A stretch of DNA of 64,000 nucleotides from Streptomyces coelicoflavus (GTDB taxonomy: Bacteria; Actinomycetota; Actinomycetes; Streptomycetales; Streptomycetaceae), in contig NZ_BEWB01000004.1 of assembly GCF_003112555.1 (NCBI RefSeq), positions 372,001 through 436,000 on the forward strand, in the 5' to 3' direction. The notes beneath the pieces were generated by a model. The model ran no database searches and was not told the origin of the DNA. It saw nothing but the letters and a program-made list of their open reading frames with translations. The position numbers and the translations under genes are program-made. Of the stretch, positions 1-8,896 are shown piece after piece; the stretch's first letter is position 1; each line of letters begins with the position of its first letter.

Positions 1-3000
1 CGGCGCGAGGGCGGGGCGGCACCGTCCATCACCCAGCGCCACACGGAGCTGTCCAACCTGCGCGACCGGGTCGCGGCGGTGCAGTCGGTCAGCCGCTTCC
101 TCGCGGACCGGCGCTCGCGCCAGTACGAGGAGAGCAAGCGCAAGTACGACATGGCCTGCCTGAAGTCCGACCTGATGCTGCACCTCAAGGTGCTGCCGGA
201 CGCGGACGACGAGTACCGCCAGTCGTTCATGCAGTGGGCCAACGACTTCCTCGACGAGGCCGACCTCACCATCATCGACGAACTGCCCGCGGACGCCCGG
301 GTCAAGTGGCTGCTGGTGCGCGAGTGGCGGCTGACCGAGCTCCTGGAGGTCATCGAGTTCGAGCGCCGCGGCGGTCCGATGCCGGTCCAGCGCCGCTTCC
401 ACCGCTACCTGAAGTACCCCTACCTCGGCGACCGCGGTGTCGGACTGGACAAGAAGGCGTTCCGGCTCGACAAGGAACTCTCCCTGCACGGTTCGCTCGG
501 CGAGGCCCGCTGGAGCACCAACGGCCACCTGCTGACCCTGAGCGGGACCGCGTACGTGCGCTTCATCAACGTGCACAAGCGGCACATGTCGGTGAAGGCG
601 ATCGCCCTGCGGAACAAGAAGCAGGGACGCATGGTGATCACCACGGCGAAGACCACCTACGCGCCCCAGGCCACCGAGCGCTCCAACCAGAATCGTTACT
701 GCTACGACTGGGCCGGCTTCGAGGCCCGGATCGACACGACCCGCCTGAAGCGCAAGGGGGAGTGGGTCGAGGGAACCTGGGACGTGGCCACCGGCGTCCT
801 CAGCCGCGGGCTGTTCCGGTACCGCGGCATCGACCGGGGCGGGGCCGGAACCGCGGCCAACCCGCCGTACCGCTACGTCGACAAGAACACCCGTATCCTC
901 CCGGTCTTCCTCCAGGGCAAGCTGAAGCTCCGGGTGGAGATCGTCCGCTGCCGGATCACCGCGCACCGCGTCGTCGGCGACCAGCTGGAGCTGCGCGGCG
1001 TGTACCTCGGTCCCCGCGTGCCCGAGTGGGGCAAGCTGCGCGTCACCAGTCTGAGCGGCTCGGGCCAGCACGACGGCAAGGTCTACTTCACGGCGGGCGG
1101 CGACGGCTGGTGCACCTTCGCGGCCAGGCTTCCGCTGCGCTCACTGGTGCCGTCCTTCCGGGCCGACGCCGACGCGGGCACGGACATTCCGCAGTCCTGG
1201 AGCATGGGCAGCAACGGCTGGAAGACGACCCTTCACGTGGAGGGCCGCAAGACGGCCATCTACCCGGTCATGGCCGAGGAGACGCCGGACGGGCACTACC
1301 GCATGCCCGACTCCCTCCAGACCCGGGAAGGCGACCGCGAGGTCGTGGTCCACCGCAACGGCTCCGGCTACCTGGTGCTCTTCGAGCGGGCCACCCTGCC
1401 CACGGCGAAGGCGTTCTCCTGGCGCGCCGACGGCGTGCTGGAGATCCACGGCCAGTACCTGGCCGCCGACCGCCTGTCGCCGCGGGAGTACCAGGACGCG
1501 CACCTGGTGGTCCGCTCCCGCGCGCACGGCGCGGAGCGCGAGGTCCCGGTGGAGTGGAACGGCAACGAGTTCCGGTGCCTGCTCAGCCCCGCCGCCATGC
1601 GGACCCTGGCCGGGGACATCCCGCTCGCGGCCGGCCGCTGGGACTTCTTCCTGCGCCGCCAGGACCTGTCGTCCGTGGCCAGGGAAGACCGCCTCGAAGA
1701 CCTCATGGTCAAGATCGAGCAGGACCTCATCCCGGCCTTCCCCGAGGACTACGAGGCGAACGAGCGGCGCTACGAACTGGAGGCCGAGGCCTACGACCGG
1801 CTGTCCCTGCTGGTCCACTCGGCCATGCCCGACCATGCCCGCGGCCCCTACCGGCAGAAGCTGCTGCGCACCAAGGCGTACCCGGCGGCCCGCCGGCAGC
1901 GGGTGCGCCCCGCCGTCCTCTTCGACGCCTTCAAGGGCACCCAGTACTCGGACAGCCCCCGTGCCCTGCACGAGGAACTGCTGCGGCGCGGCACCGACCT
2001 CGAACACCTGTGGGTGGTGCGCGACGACCAGGTGGACGTGCCGCACACCGCGATCCCGATCCGCATGTGGTCGCCCGAATGGTACGAGGCCCTCGCCACC
2101 AGCAGGTACGTCGTCGCCAACAACCACCTCCCGGACTGGTTCCAGAAGCGGGAGGGGCAGATCGTCGTCCAGACGTGGCACGGCACCCCGTTGAAGAAGA
2201 TCGGCCACGACATCGAGTCCATCCACTTCGCGGACCAGCGCTACCTGGAGCGGGTCGAGAAGGAGGTGCAGAACTGGGACATGCTGGTGTCGCCCAACAG
2301 CTTCTCCACCCCCATCCTCCAGCGCGCCTTCGGCTTCCCCGGCGAGATGGTGGAGTCGGGCTACCCGCGCAACGACATCCTGCGGCTGTCCGGTACCGAG
2401 CAGCGGGAGCAGGAGATCCGGCGCCGGATCGGCCTGCCCGAGGGCAAGCGGGTCGTCATGTACGCCCCCACGTGGCGCGACGACCAGTACTACGCGCCGG
2501 GCAAGTACAAGCTGGACTTCCGCATCGACCTCGCCGACGCCCGCGCGAGGCTGGGCGACGAACACGTCCTGCTGGTCCGCCGCCACCCCAACGTCGTGGA
2601 CCCGGTGCCGGGCGCGGGCGACGGGTTCGTCTTCGACGTCTCCGACTACCCGGACATGGCCGACCTCTCCCTGATCACCGACATCATGATCACGGACTAC
2701 TCGTCGCTCATGTTCGACTTCGTCAACACCGGCCGGCCCATCCTCTTCTTCACCTACGACCTGGAGCACTACCGGGACACCCTGCGCGGCTTCTACTTCG
2801 ACTTCGCGGGCAGCGCCCCCGGACCCCTGCTGGACACCTCCGAGGTCCTGGTGTCGGCGGTGGAACAGATCGACCGGGTCCAGGAGGCCTACGCCGAGCG
2901 GTACCGCTGGTTCCAGCGGGAGTTCTGCGACCTGGACGACGGCTACGCCTCGGCCCGGCTCGCCGACCGGATGCTCGTGGCGGGCGGGGACCTCGCGGCC

Positions 3001-3243
3001 GGTCAGGCCCACGCGCCGGCCGTCGGCACCGTCGACACCAGGCACTCGGGGCGCCCCATGACCCCGGTGCGGGGGCACACGAGCAACTGGTTCTCCGCAC
3101 CGCGCCGGCCGGTGCCCGCCGGAACCGGTCCGGACCGGGCCGTGAGTGCCCTGCCCGCGCTGCCCGCACCGCCCGGCCCGGAACACACCTCCGAGGCGTG
3201 GACCGGCCCGGCGAGGACCGGGCAGCCGGCCTGCACCCCATGA
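1..3243 (+). CDS. CDP-glycerol glycerophosphotransferase family protein (5' end outside window)
   Basis: The frame is already open at base 1, so the protein starts upstream. It transfers polyol-phosphate units onto a wall polymer (TagB/TagF family, teichoic-acid-like glycopolymer), acting at the inner face of the membrane. Counting residues from the GTG at 79, the first ~100 residues look like the helical tail of an upstream GT2 domain (inference). Residues ~130-540 form a beta-rich middle. Residues ~610-960 carry the glycerophosphotransferase core, with WHGTPLKK near 700, YAPTWRDD, LLVRRHPN and ITDYSS near 870. The last ~80 residues are Pro/Ala/Gly-rich and unlike the catalytic core. A strong hairpin follows the stop. 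Family assignment is firm; the polymer made cannot be read from the sequence. Confidence 0.9.
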   Translation, partial: RREGGAAPSITQRHTELSNLRDRVAAVQSVSRFLADRRSRQYEESKRKYDMACLKSDLMLHLKVLPDADDEYRQSFMQWANDFLDEADLTIIDELPADARVKWLLVREWRLTELLEVIEFERRGGPMPVQRRFHRYLKYPYLGDRGVGLDKKAFRLDKELSLHGSLGEARWSTNGHLLTLSGTAYVRFINVHKRHMSVKAIALRNKKQGRMVITTAKTTYAPQATERSNQNRYCYDWAGFEARIDTTRLKRKGEWVEGTWDVATGVLSRGLFRYRGIDRGGAGTAANPPYRYVDKNTRILPVFLQGKLKLRVEIVRCRITAHRVVGDQLELRGVYLGPRVPEWGKLRVTSLSGSGQHDGKVYFTAGGDGWCTFAARLPLRSLVPSFRADADAGTDIPQSWSMGSNGWKTTLHVEGRKTAIYPVMAEETPDGHYRMPDSLQTREGDREVVVHRNGSGYLVLFERATLPTAKAFSWRADGVLEIHGQYLAADRLSPREYQDAHLVVRSRAHGAEREVPVEWNGNEFRCLLSPAAMRTLAGDIPLAAGRWDFFLRRQDLSSVAREDRLEDLMVKIEQDLIPAFPEDYEANERRYELEAEAYDRLSLLVHSAMPDHARGPYRQKLLRTKAYPAARRQRVRPAVLFDAFKGTQYSDSPRALHEELLRRGTDLEHLWVVRDDQVDVPHTAIPIRMWSPEWYEALATSRYVVANNHLPDWFQKREGQIVVQTWHGTPLKKIGHDIESIHFADQRYLERVEKEVQNWDMLVSPNSFSTPILQRAFGFPGEMVESGYPRNDILRLSGTEQREQEIRRRIGLPEGKRVVMYAPTWRDDQYYAPGKYKLDFRIDLADARARLGDEHVLLVRRHPNVVDPVPGAGDGFVFDVSDYPDMADLSLITDIMITDYSSLMFDFVNTGRPILFFTYDLEHYRDTLRGFYFDFAGSAPGPLLDTSEVLVSAVEQIDRVQEAYAERYRWFQREFCDLDDGYASARLADRMLVAGGDLAAGQAHAPAVGTVDTRHSGRPMTPVRGHTSNWFSAPRRPVPAGTGPDRAVSALPALPAPPGPEHTSEAWTGPARTGQPACTP

Positions 3244-3264
3244 CCACGCCGTCGTCCACGCGTC

Positions 3265-3304
3265 CGGCGCCCGGCCCCGCCCTCCGAGGCGGGGCCGGGC
3301 GCCG
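3265..3304. terminator. Bidirectional hairpin terminator between convergent genes
   Basis: A perfect 17-bp GC-rich inverted repeat (3265-3281 pairing with 3288-3304) with a 6-nt loop lies between the stop of the glycerophosphotransferase (+) and the stop of the EEP-family gene (-). It has no T-tract, as is usual in Streptomyces, and can serve both strands. Confidence 0.85.
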
Positions 3305-3317
3305 CTCCGGCGTCGCC

Positions 3318-4226
3318 TCAGCGGGTCGCCACACGCATCAGCAGCGCCCGGTGGTCGGAGACGCCGGTGTCGCGCACCGTGCAGGCCGACTTGGGCAACC
3401 CGGTGAAGAGGTAGTCGAGTTTGTGGCCCGACACGTGCGTCGGCCTGGCCGACCGGTCCGGCGCGGCGCTCTGGTCGCACTCCCGGTACGTGTCGTAGGC
3501 GACGGACGGCCACACCCAGCCGGAGGCGTTGCGGGCCCCCGGCGGGTTCAGGTTGAAGTCGCCGCCGAACACGGAGCGCCGCCCCGGCACCGCCGCGACC
3601 AGCGCCCTCAACTGGTCGTCCCGGTACTCCCACGTGGGGTGCGCCCGGTCGGCGTCGGGAACGCTCAGGTGCGCGTTGCACACCCGGACGTCGACGGCCG
3701 CGACGCTCGCGCACAGGATGCCGCGTCCCACCCCGGCCACGGGCTGACGCGAGGGCACCGACCGCACCGAGGACAGCGGGCGGGCCGAGAGGATCGCGAT
3801 GCCGGCGGAACCCAGGCCCTGCCCCTCGCAGCGGACCGTTCCCCCGTGCCCGGCGCCGGTGCGCCAGGTGTAGGAGCGGAAGGCCAGCTGCCAGGAGTCA
3901 CCGAGCGCGGCGCGCACCGACTCGGCGTGCGTGGCGCAGGCCTCCTGGAGCAGTACGACGTCGGCGCCCGCCCGCACCAGCCGCTCCACCGCCCGCCGCT
4001 TGGCCGCATCGCTGCCGGTGTCCGCGCAACCCCACTGCCGGACGCCGCACATGTTCCAGGTGGCGACCGTCAGGGTGCCGTCGGAGAGCCGCGGCCGCGC
4101 ACGGTGCGCGCCGTCCGGGCTCAGCACCGCCGCCAGGAGGCCCGACACCGCGAGCACCGACGCCAGGGCGAACAGGCCGAGGCGTCGGCGACGGCGAGGC
4201 GTGAGCGGGGAAGCCGTGGGAGGCAT
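3318..4226 (-). CDS. Membrane-anchored or secreted endonuclease/exonuclease/phosphatase (EEP) family protein
   Basis: 302 residues from the ATG at 4226; the frame runs a further 28 codons upstream, but this start places a basic RRRRR stretch and one hydrophobic segment (~16-35) at the N-terminus. EEP-fold motifs are complete: ATWNMCG (N58), LLQEACA, GGDFN (D223, N225) and SDHRALL (D291, H292), which form the metal-dependent phosphodiesterase site. The enzyme should act outside the membrane on phosphodiester substrates (nucleic acid, inositol phosphate or a wall polymer). It is divergent from the Ig-repeat hydrolase genes (72 bp between starts) and convergent with the glycerophosphotransferase. 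A role in teichoic-acid turnover is possible from context only. Confidence 0.82.
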   Translation of the reverse strand: MPPTASPLTPRRRRRLGLFALASVLAVSGLLAAVLSPDGAHRARPRLSDGTLTVATWNMCGVRQWGCADTGSDAAKRRAVERLVRAGADVVLLQEACATHAESVRAALGDSWQLAFRSYTWRTGAGHGGTVRCEGQGLGSAGIAILSARPLSSVRSVPSRQPVAGVGRGILCASVAAVDVRVCNAHLSVPDADRAHPTWEYRDDQLRALVAAVPGRRSVFGGDFNLNPPGARNASGWVWPSVAYDTYRECDQSAAPDRSARPTHVSGHKLDYLFTGLPKSACTVRDTGVSDHRALLMRVATR

Positions 4227-4297
4227 CCCGACATCATGTCCGATCAGATGATTCGGAGCCAATCCGACGATCTGCCCCTGAGAGTGGAGTTCCGTAC

Positions 4298-5761
4298 ATG
4301 TCCAAAGCACCCTCGAGCGGCCGCAAGCTGTTCAACGGGATCGAGGCGTCGGGGGCGTTCCCGGTCGAGTACCGGTTCTCGTACGCCAAGAGCGGCAACC
4401 GTCACCTCGTCGTCGTGTTCGCCAACTTCTCGGCGCCCGAGGACTACGGCTGGTCCAACGGCGTCTTCGACAACGTGCGCGCCAACATCCTGTGGATTCG
4501 CGACCGCTTCGACGGCATGAACGCCTACTACCTGTGCCGGAACATGGACTTCGGCCTGGCGGACTCGGTACAGAACCTCATCTCGAACGTCATGCGGTCG
4601 CTGGGCCTCACGCCGGACCAGGTCACGCTGTGGGGCGGCTCCAAGGGCGGCAGCGCGGCGTTCTACTTCGGGCTGCGCTACGGCTACCGGAACGTCGTGG
4701 CGATCGTCCCGCAGTTCCTCATCGGCGACGCCCTGGAGAAGCGGCATCCCAAGGTCTCCGCGTACATGCTCGGCGAGGGGGCCCAGGCGCCGCACAACGC
4801 CCGGGTCCTGGACGCCCTCCTGCCCGACCTGGTGCGCGGCGGGGCGAACCCCGGGGCCAACATCTACGTGCTCTCCTCGCCGCAGGACGAGCACTACACC
4901 GTGCAGGTGGAGCCCTTCCTCGGGATGTTCCAGGGCTACGAGAACTTCAACTTCATGTACAGCGAGTCGCCGACGATCACCGGCCACGCCACGGTGACAC
5001 GACGGAACGTCCCCGCGCTGGTCGGTCTGCTGAACCTGCTGGCCGACGGTTACGCCCCGCGCCTCGGGTTCGTGCGGCACGCGGCCGAGGAGTTCGACCG
5101 CGACCAGTCGGACATCGCCGCCTACCTCTCCGCCACCTCGAAGGTCCAGGACACCGACGCGTTCGCGCCCCCGGTGGTGACCGCGCCGGCCTTCAACGGC
5201 CAGGTCCCGGACACCGGCGTCCGCTTCGAGGGGCTCGCCCCGGGAGCGGTCCGGGTGAGCATGTGGAAGAACGGCAAGTTCGTGGCGTCGCCGGACGTGG
5301 CGGCCGACGGTACCTGGTCCTGGCAGGCGGCCAAGCCGTGGGCCGCGGGCAAGCACCTGGTCAAGATCTTCGCGGTGGACCCGGCCGGTTTCCACTCCGG
5401 CCGGATCGAGGTGCCCTTCACGGTGGTGTCCGGTCCCGCCGCGGGCCCGGCCGCGCCCGCCGCGCCGGTCGTCTCCGTCCCCGCGCCGCAGCAGCAGGTG
5501 GGGGCGTCGGTCGCGTTCCACGGCACCGCGCCCGGCGCGGTACAGGTGGGTTTCCGGGAGAACGGCGTGTTCCTGGGCGCGGTGGCGGTCGCGCCGGACG
5601 GGATCTGGGGCTGGGACGCGGGCCGGCCGTGGCCGCAGGGGCCGCACCTGGTCGAGGTCGTGGCGGTGGACGCGTACGGCAGCCAGTCCCCGCCCGCAGC
5701 GGCCGGCTTCACCGTGGTGAACGCCTCCGCACCCGCCGGGCACTACCCGCCGCCGTACTGA
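4298..5761 (+). CDS. Alpha/beta-hydrolase-like protein with two C-terminal Ig-like repeats (paralogue 1 of 3)
   Basis: 487 residues. The N-terminal ~270 residues look like a serine-hydrolase fold: GGSKGGSAA gives a nucleophile elbow with Ser115, SSPQDE gives Asp197, and TGHATVT gives His230, a plausible triad in the right order. Two ~85-residue beta-sandwich repeats follow (about 288-378 and 386-476), each with an APGAV..(G/S)..ENG/KNG..DG.W.W..G.H.V...AVD pattern typical of bacterial Ig-like modules. No signal peptide or membrane segment is visible, so it is cytosolic or leaves by an unusual route. It is the first of three tandem homologues beside a wall-polymer glycerophosphotransferase. 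A role in tailoring a glycopolymer is inference; substrate unknown. Confidence 0.75.
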   Translation: MSKAPSSGRKLFNGIEASGAFPVEYRFSYAKSGNRHLVVVFANFSAPEDYGWSNGVFDNVRANILWIRDRFDGMNAYYLCRNMDFGLADSVQNLISNVMRSLGLTPDQVTLWGGSKGGSAAFYFGLRYGYRNVVAIVPQFLIGDALEKRHPKVSAYMLGEGAQAPHNARVLDALLPDLVRGGANPGANIYVLSSPQDEHYTVQVEPFLGMFQGYENFNFMYSESPTITGHATVTRRNVPALVGLLNLLADGYAPRLGFVRHAAEEFDRDQSDIAAYLSATSKVQDTDAFAPPVVTAPAFNGQVPDTGVRFEGLAPGAVRVSMWKNGKFVASPDVAADGTWSWQAAKPWAAGKHLVKIFAVDPAGFHSGRIEVPFTVVSGPAAGPAAPAAPVVSVPAPQQQVGASVAFHGTAPGAVQVGFRENGVFLGAVAVAPDGIWGWDAGRPWPQGPHLVEVVAVDAYGSQSPPAAAGFTVVNASAPAGHYPPPY

Positions 5762-5793
5762 CCCGCACGGCCGCCGAACCGGATCAACCTCAC

Positions 5794-5820
5794 GAGTGGA
5801 AGCCGCACATGCCCAAAGCA
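5794..5820 (+). repeat. Duplicated translation-start sequence, copy 1
   Basis: 27 bp spanning the Shine-Dalgarno region, start codon and first four codons of paralogue 2 is identical to 7298-7324 in front of paralogue 3. A diverged version (extra base in the spacer) lies at 4282-4309 before paralogue 1. It shows that the duplicated unit included the ribosome-binding site. Confidence 0.85.
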
Positions 5821-7266
5821 GCGTCGAAGGGGCGCCAGATCATCACCGGGATCGACACCTCCGGTGCACACCCCGTCGAGTACAGGTTCGCCCACGCCAA
5901 GAAGGGCAACCGTCACCTGACCGTGGTCTTCGCCAACCTGGCGGCTCCGGACGACTACGGCTGGTCCACCGGTGTCCTCGACGACCTGCGGTCCAACATC
6001 CTGTGGATCCGTGACCGTTTCGACGGCGGGCTCACCTACTACCTGTGCCGCGAGATGGACTTCTCCGTCGAGCGGTCCGTCGCCGATCTCATCGCCAAGG
6101 TGATGCGCGCCCTCGAGCTCACCCCGAACGACGTCACGCTCTGGGGCAGTTCGAAGGGCGGCAGCGCGGCTCTCTACTTCGGGTTGCGCTACGGGTTCCG
6201 CAACGTGGTCGCCTGCGTCCCGCAGTTCCTCATCGGCACCTTCGTGCGCGAGACCTATCCGAAGGTCGGCCGGTCCATGCTGGGAGAGGGCCTGCCGGCG
6301 GAGAACGCCCGGGTCCTGGACTCGGTCCTGCCCGACCTGCTGGCGTCGGGGGCCGGCCTCGAGTGCCACATCTACCTGGTGTCGTCACCGCAGGACGAGC
6401 AGTACCGCAGCCAGGTCGAGCCCTTCCTCGAACCGCTGCGCCGATACCCGAACTTCAACTACCTCCACAGCGAGTCCCCCTTCATCCGGGAACACAACCA
6501 GGTGACGGTGCGGAACGTGCCGCCTCTCCTGGGGCTCGCCTACCTCCTGGTCGAGGGGATCACCCCACGCCTCGGACTGACCCGCCACGGCTACGAGGAG
6601 CCCGACCGGGACACCTCCGCCATCGACGACTTCCTCGGTGCGACCGCCAAGGTCAAGGAGCAGGGAGCCTTCGGGCCTCCGCTGGTGACCGTGCCGGCGG
6701 CCGGCGGGCAGCTGCCCCGGACGGGCTGGCGGTTCACCGGTACCGCCCACGGAGCGGTGCGGGTGAGCCTGTGGGAGAAGGGCAAGTTCCTGGGCTCTCC
6801 GCAGGTCGCCGCCGACGGCAGCTGGCTGTGGGAGCGCGGCGGGCCGTGGACCGAGGGAGAGCACCGCGTCAAGGTCTTCGCGGTCGATGCGTCGGGTTTC
6901 CACTCGCCGACGACGGAACTGGCCTTCACCACCACGGACGGGGTGGCGGTCCCGGGGATGCTGCCGCCCGTCGTCTCCGTGCCCGCGGCGCATCAGGAGG
7001 TCGCGGACACGGCGGTCGGCTTCCGCGGCATCGCGCCCGGAGCGGTGGAGATCCGGTTCTACGAGAACGGCGCACTGCTCGGCGCCAACGGGACCCTGCC
7101 CGACGGGACCTGGGCCTGGAACCCCGGCGTGGTGTGGCCGCAAGGGCAGCATCTGGTAGTGGTCGTCGCGCTCGGCCCGGACGGCACGGAGTCCGCTCCC
7201 GCCCAGGTCCCCTTCACCGTCACCCCCTCCTCAGCACCGGCCGGGTACGTCATGCCGCGGTACTGA
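5809..7266 (+). CDS. Alpha/beta-hydrolase-like protein with two Ig-like repeats (paralogue 2 of 3)
   Basis: 485 residues, same architecture as its neighbours. The nucleophile elbow reads WGSSKGGSAALYFG, the acid SSPQDEQY, and the histidine lies in IREHNQVT where the other copies have ITGHA(T/Q)VT, so the triad is kept. Two Ig-like repeats follow, ending in a short VMPRY tail. The start ATG is chosen because the sequence around it (GTGGA spaced 8 nt, then MPKA) is shared with paralogue 3. The gap to paralogue 1 is 47 bp, consistent with one transcript. Confidence 0.75.
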   Translation: MPKAASKGRQIITGIDTSGAHPVEYRFAHAKKGNRHLTVVFANLAAPDDYGWSTGVLDDLRSNILWIRDRFDGGLTYYLCREMDFSVERSVADLIAKVMRALELTPNDVTLWGSSKGGSAALYFGLRYGFRNVVACVPQFLIGTFVRETYPKVGRSMLGEGLPAENARVLDSVLPDLLASGAGLECHIYLVSSPQDEQYRSQVEPFLEPLRRYPNFNYLHSESPFIREHNQVTVRNVPPLLGLAYLLVEGITPRLGLTRHGYEEPDRDTSAIDDFLGATAKVKEQGAFGPPLVTVPAAGGQLPRTGWRFTGTAHGAVRVSLWEKGKFLGSPQVAADGSWLWERGGPWTEGEHRVKVFAVDASGFHSPTTELAFTTTDGVAVPGMLPPVVSVPAAHQEVADTAVGFRGIAPGAVEIRFYENGALLGANGTLPDGTWAWNPGVVWPQGQHLVVVVALGPDGTESAPAQVPFTVTPSSAPAGYVMPRY

Positions 7267-7297
7267 CCGTCCGAGCGACCCATGCCGAACAACTCAT

Positions 7298-7324
7298 GAG
7301 TGGAAGCCGCACATGCCCAAAGCA
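7298..7324 (+). repeat. Duplicated translation-start sequence, copy 2
   Basis: Identical over 27 bp to 5794-5820; includes the ribosome-binding site and first codons of paralogue 3. Confidence 0.85.
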
Positions 7325-8824
7325 CCGTCGAAAGCAAGAGAGCTGATCAGCGGGATCGACACCTCCGGGACCCATCCCGTCGAGTACCGGTTCACGCACG
7401 CGAAGGGGGGCAACCGCCACCTCGTCGTCGTGTTCGCCAACTTCGCGGTCACCGACGACTACGGATGGTCGAACGGTGTCCTGGACCCGGTACGGGCCAA
7501 CATCCTCTGGATCCGTGACCGCTTCCACGGCATGAACAGCTACTACCTGTGCGAGGGCATGGACTTCGGCCTGGAGCAGTCCGTGGTCGGGGTCATCTCC
7601 AAGGTGATGAACGCCCTGGGGCTGACCCCCGACCGCGTCACCATGTGGGGCGGCTCCAAGGGCGGCAGCGCGGCCCTCTACTTCGGCATGCGGTACGGCT
7701 TCGGCAACATCGTCGCCCTCGTGCCGCAGTTCCTGGTCGGCACCTACGTCAGGACGGTGCACCCCAAGGTCGCCCGCTTCATGCTGGGCGAGGGGGTGCC
7801 CGAGGAGAACGTCCGTGCCGTCGACGCGATCCTGCCCGACCTGGCGCGCTCCGGGGCGGGCCGGCACTCCAACATCTACGTCCTGTCCTCGCCGCAGGAC
7901 GAGCAGTACGCGGAGCAGGTCGAGCCGTTCCTCGGCCTCTTCCAGGGGCACGACAACTTCAACTTCATCTTCAGCGAGTCCCCCTACATCACCGGCCACG
8001 CCCAGGTCACCCGGCGCAACGTCCCCTTCCTGATGGGGCTGCTGAACATGCTCGCCGACGGGCTCCCGCCGCGGCTCGGGATGGTGCGCAACGGCTTCGA
8101 GGAGCCGGACCGGGACACGTCGGCGATCGAGGCGTACCTGTCCGACACCTCGCGGGACAAGCCCACCGGCATCGCCCCGCCCACGGTGACGCATCCGCTT
8201 CCGGGTACCGAACTGCCCGTCAACGGCGTGTACTTCAGTGGCGTTGCCCGTGGAGCCGTGCGCGTGAGCCTGTGGGAGCACGGCAAGTTCCTCGGCTCGC
8301 CGTCGGTGGCGACCGACGGCACGTGGTCCTGGCAGCTGAGCAAGCCGTGGAGCAAGGGCAGGCACCAGGTGAAGGCCGTCGCCTGGGACGCCGACGGGGG
8401 CCACACCAAGGGCGTCGTCGTAGCGTTCACCACGGTGGACGCCGCCGTGGGCGGTGCCGCCCCGGCAGCGGCCCCCGCGTCCGCCGGAGCGCCCCTCATG
8501 GAGGGGCAGGGACAGGGACAGCTGCCGGCCCCGACGGTGCACTCCCCGGTGGCGTACGAGCAGATCGCCGGGACGGCGGTGCGCTTCACCGGCCTCGCCC
8601 GGGGCGCGGCGCAGGTGGGCTTCCGAGCCGCCGGCACGCTCCTGGGCGGGGGCCCGGTCGCGGTCGACGGCCGCTGGACCTGGGACTCCGGGTGGCCCTG
8701 GCAGGAGGGCAGGCACAGCGTCGAGGTGTTCGCCGTGGACGCCGTCGGGACCGAGTCCCCGGCCACCTTGGTGCCCTTCGCCGTCGCCCACGCCACGACG
8801 GGTGCCGCGCCCTACGGGTACTGA
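7313..8824 (+). CDS. Alpha/beta-hydrolase-like protein with two Ig-like repeats (paralogue 3 of 3)
   Basis: 503 residues. WGGSKGGSAALYFG, SSPQDEQY and ITGHAQVT supply the same putative Ser-Asp-His triad. It is longer than its siblings because of a Gly/Ala/Pro/Gln-rich linker between the two Ig-like repeats (around residues 380-405). It ends the tandem array and is followed within 20 bp by a strong hairpin. The three genes probably form one transcription unit that began as a single gene and was duplicated twice. Confidence 0.75.
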   Translation: MPKAPSKARELISGIDTSGTHPVEYRFTHAKGGNRHLVVVFANFAVTDDYGWSNGVLDPVRANILWIRDRFHGMNSYYLCEGMDFGLEQSVVGVISKVMNALGLTPDRVTMWGGSKGGSAALYFGMRYGFGNIVALVPQFLVGTYVRTVHPKVARFMLGEGVPEENVRAVDAILPDLARSGAGRHSNIYVLSSPQDEQYAEQVEPFLGLFQGHDNFNFIFSESPYITGHAQVTRRNVPFLMGLLNMLADGLPPRLGMVRNGFEEPDRDTSAIEAYLSDTSRDKPTGIAPPTVTHPLPGTELPVNGVYFSGVARGAVRVSLWEHGKFLGSPSVATDGTWSWQLSKPWSKGRHQVKAVAWDADGGHTKGVVVAFTTVDAAVGGAAPAAAPASAGAPLMEGQGQGQLPAPTVHSPVAYEQIAGTAVRFTGLARGAAQVGFRAAGTLLGGGPVAVDGRWTWDSGWPWQEGRHSVEVFAVDAVGTESPATLVPFAVAHATTGAAPYGY

Positions 8825-8843
8825 GCGGCGCCACGGCACGCGA

Positions 8844-8875
8844 AGGGGCCCCACCGGTCTTCCGGTGGGGCCCCT
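8844..8875. terminator. Hairpin terminator between paralogue 3 and the fadB-like gene
   Basis: Perfect 14-bp stem (8844-8857 with 8862-8875) and a TCTT loop, located between two convergent stop codons. Confidence 0.85.
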
Positions 8876-8896
8876 CCCGGGCTGCGAGCAGTGTGC

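Noticed and set aside
234..4520. Very long open frames opposite or out of phase with the real genes, here and elsewhere (e.g. 1141-3714 minus, 7250-8854 minus)
   Set aside because: They are Arg/Pro/Gly/Ala-rich shadows created by GC-biased third positions and have no domain pattern.
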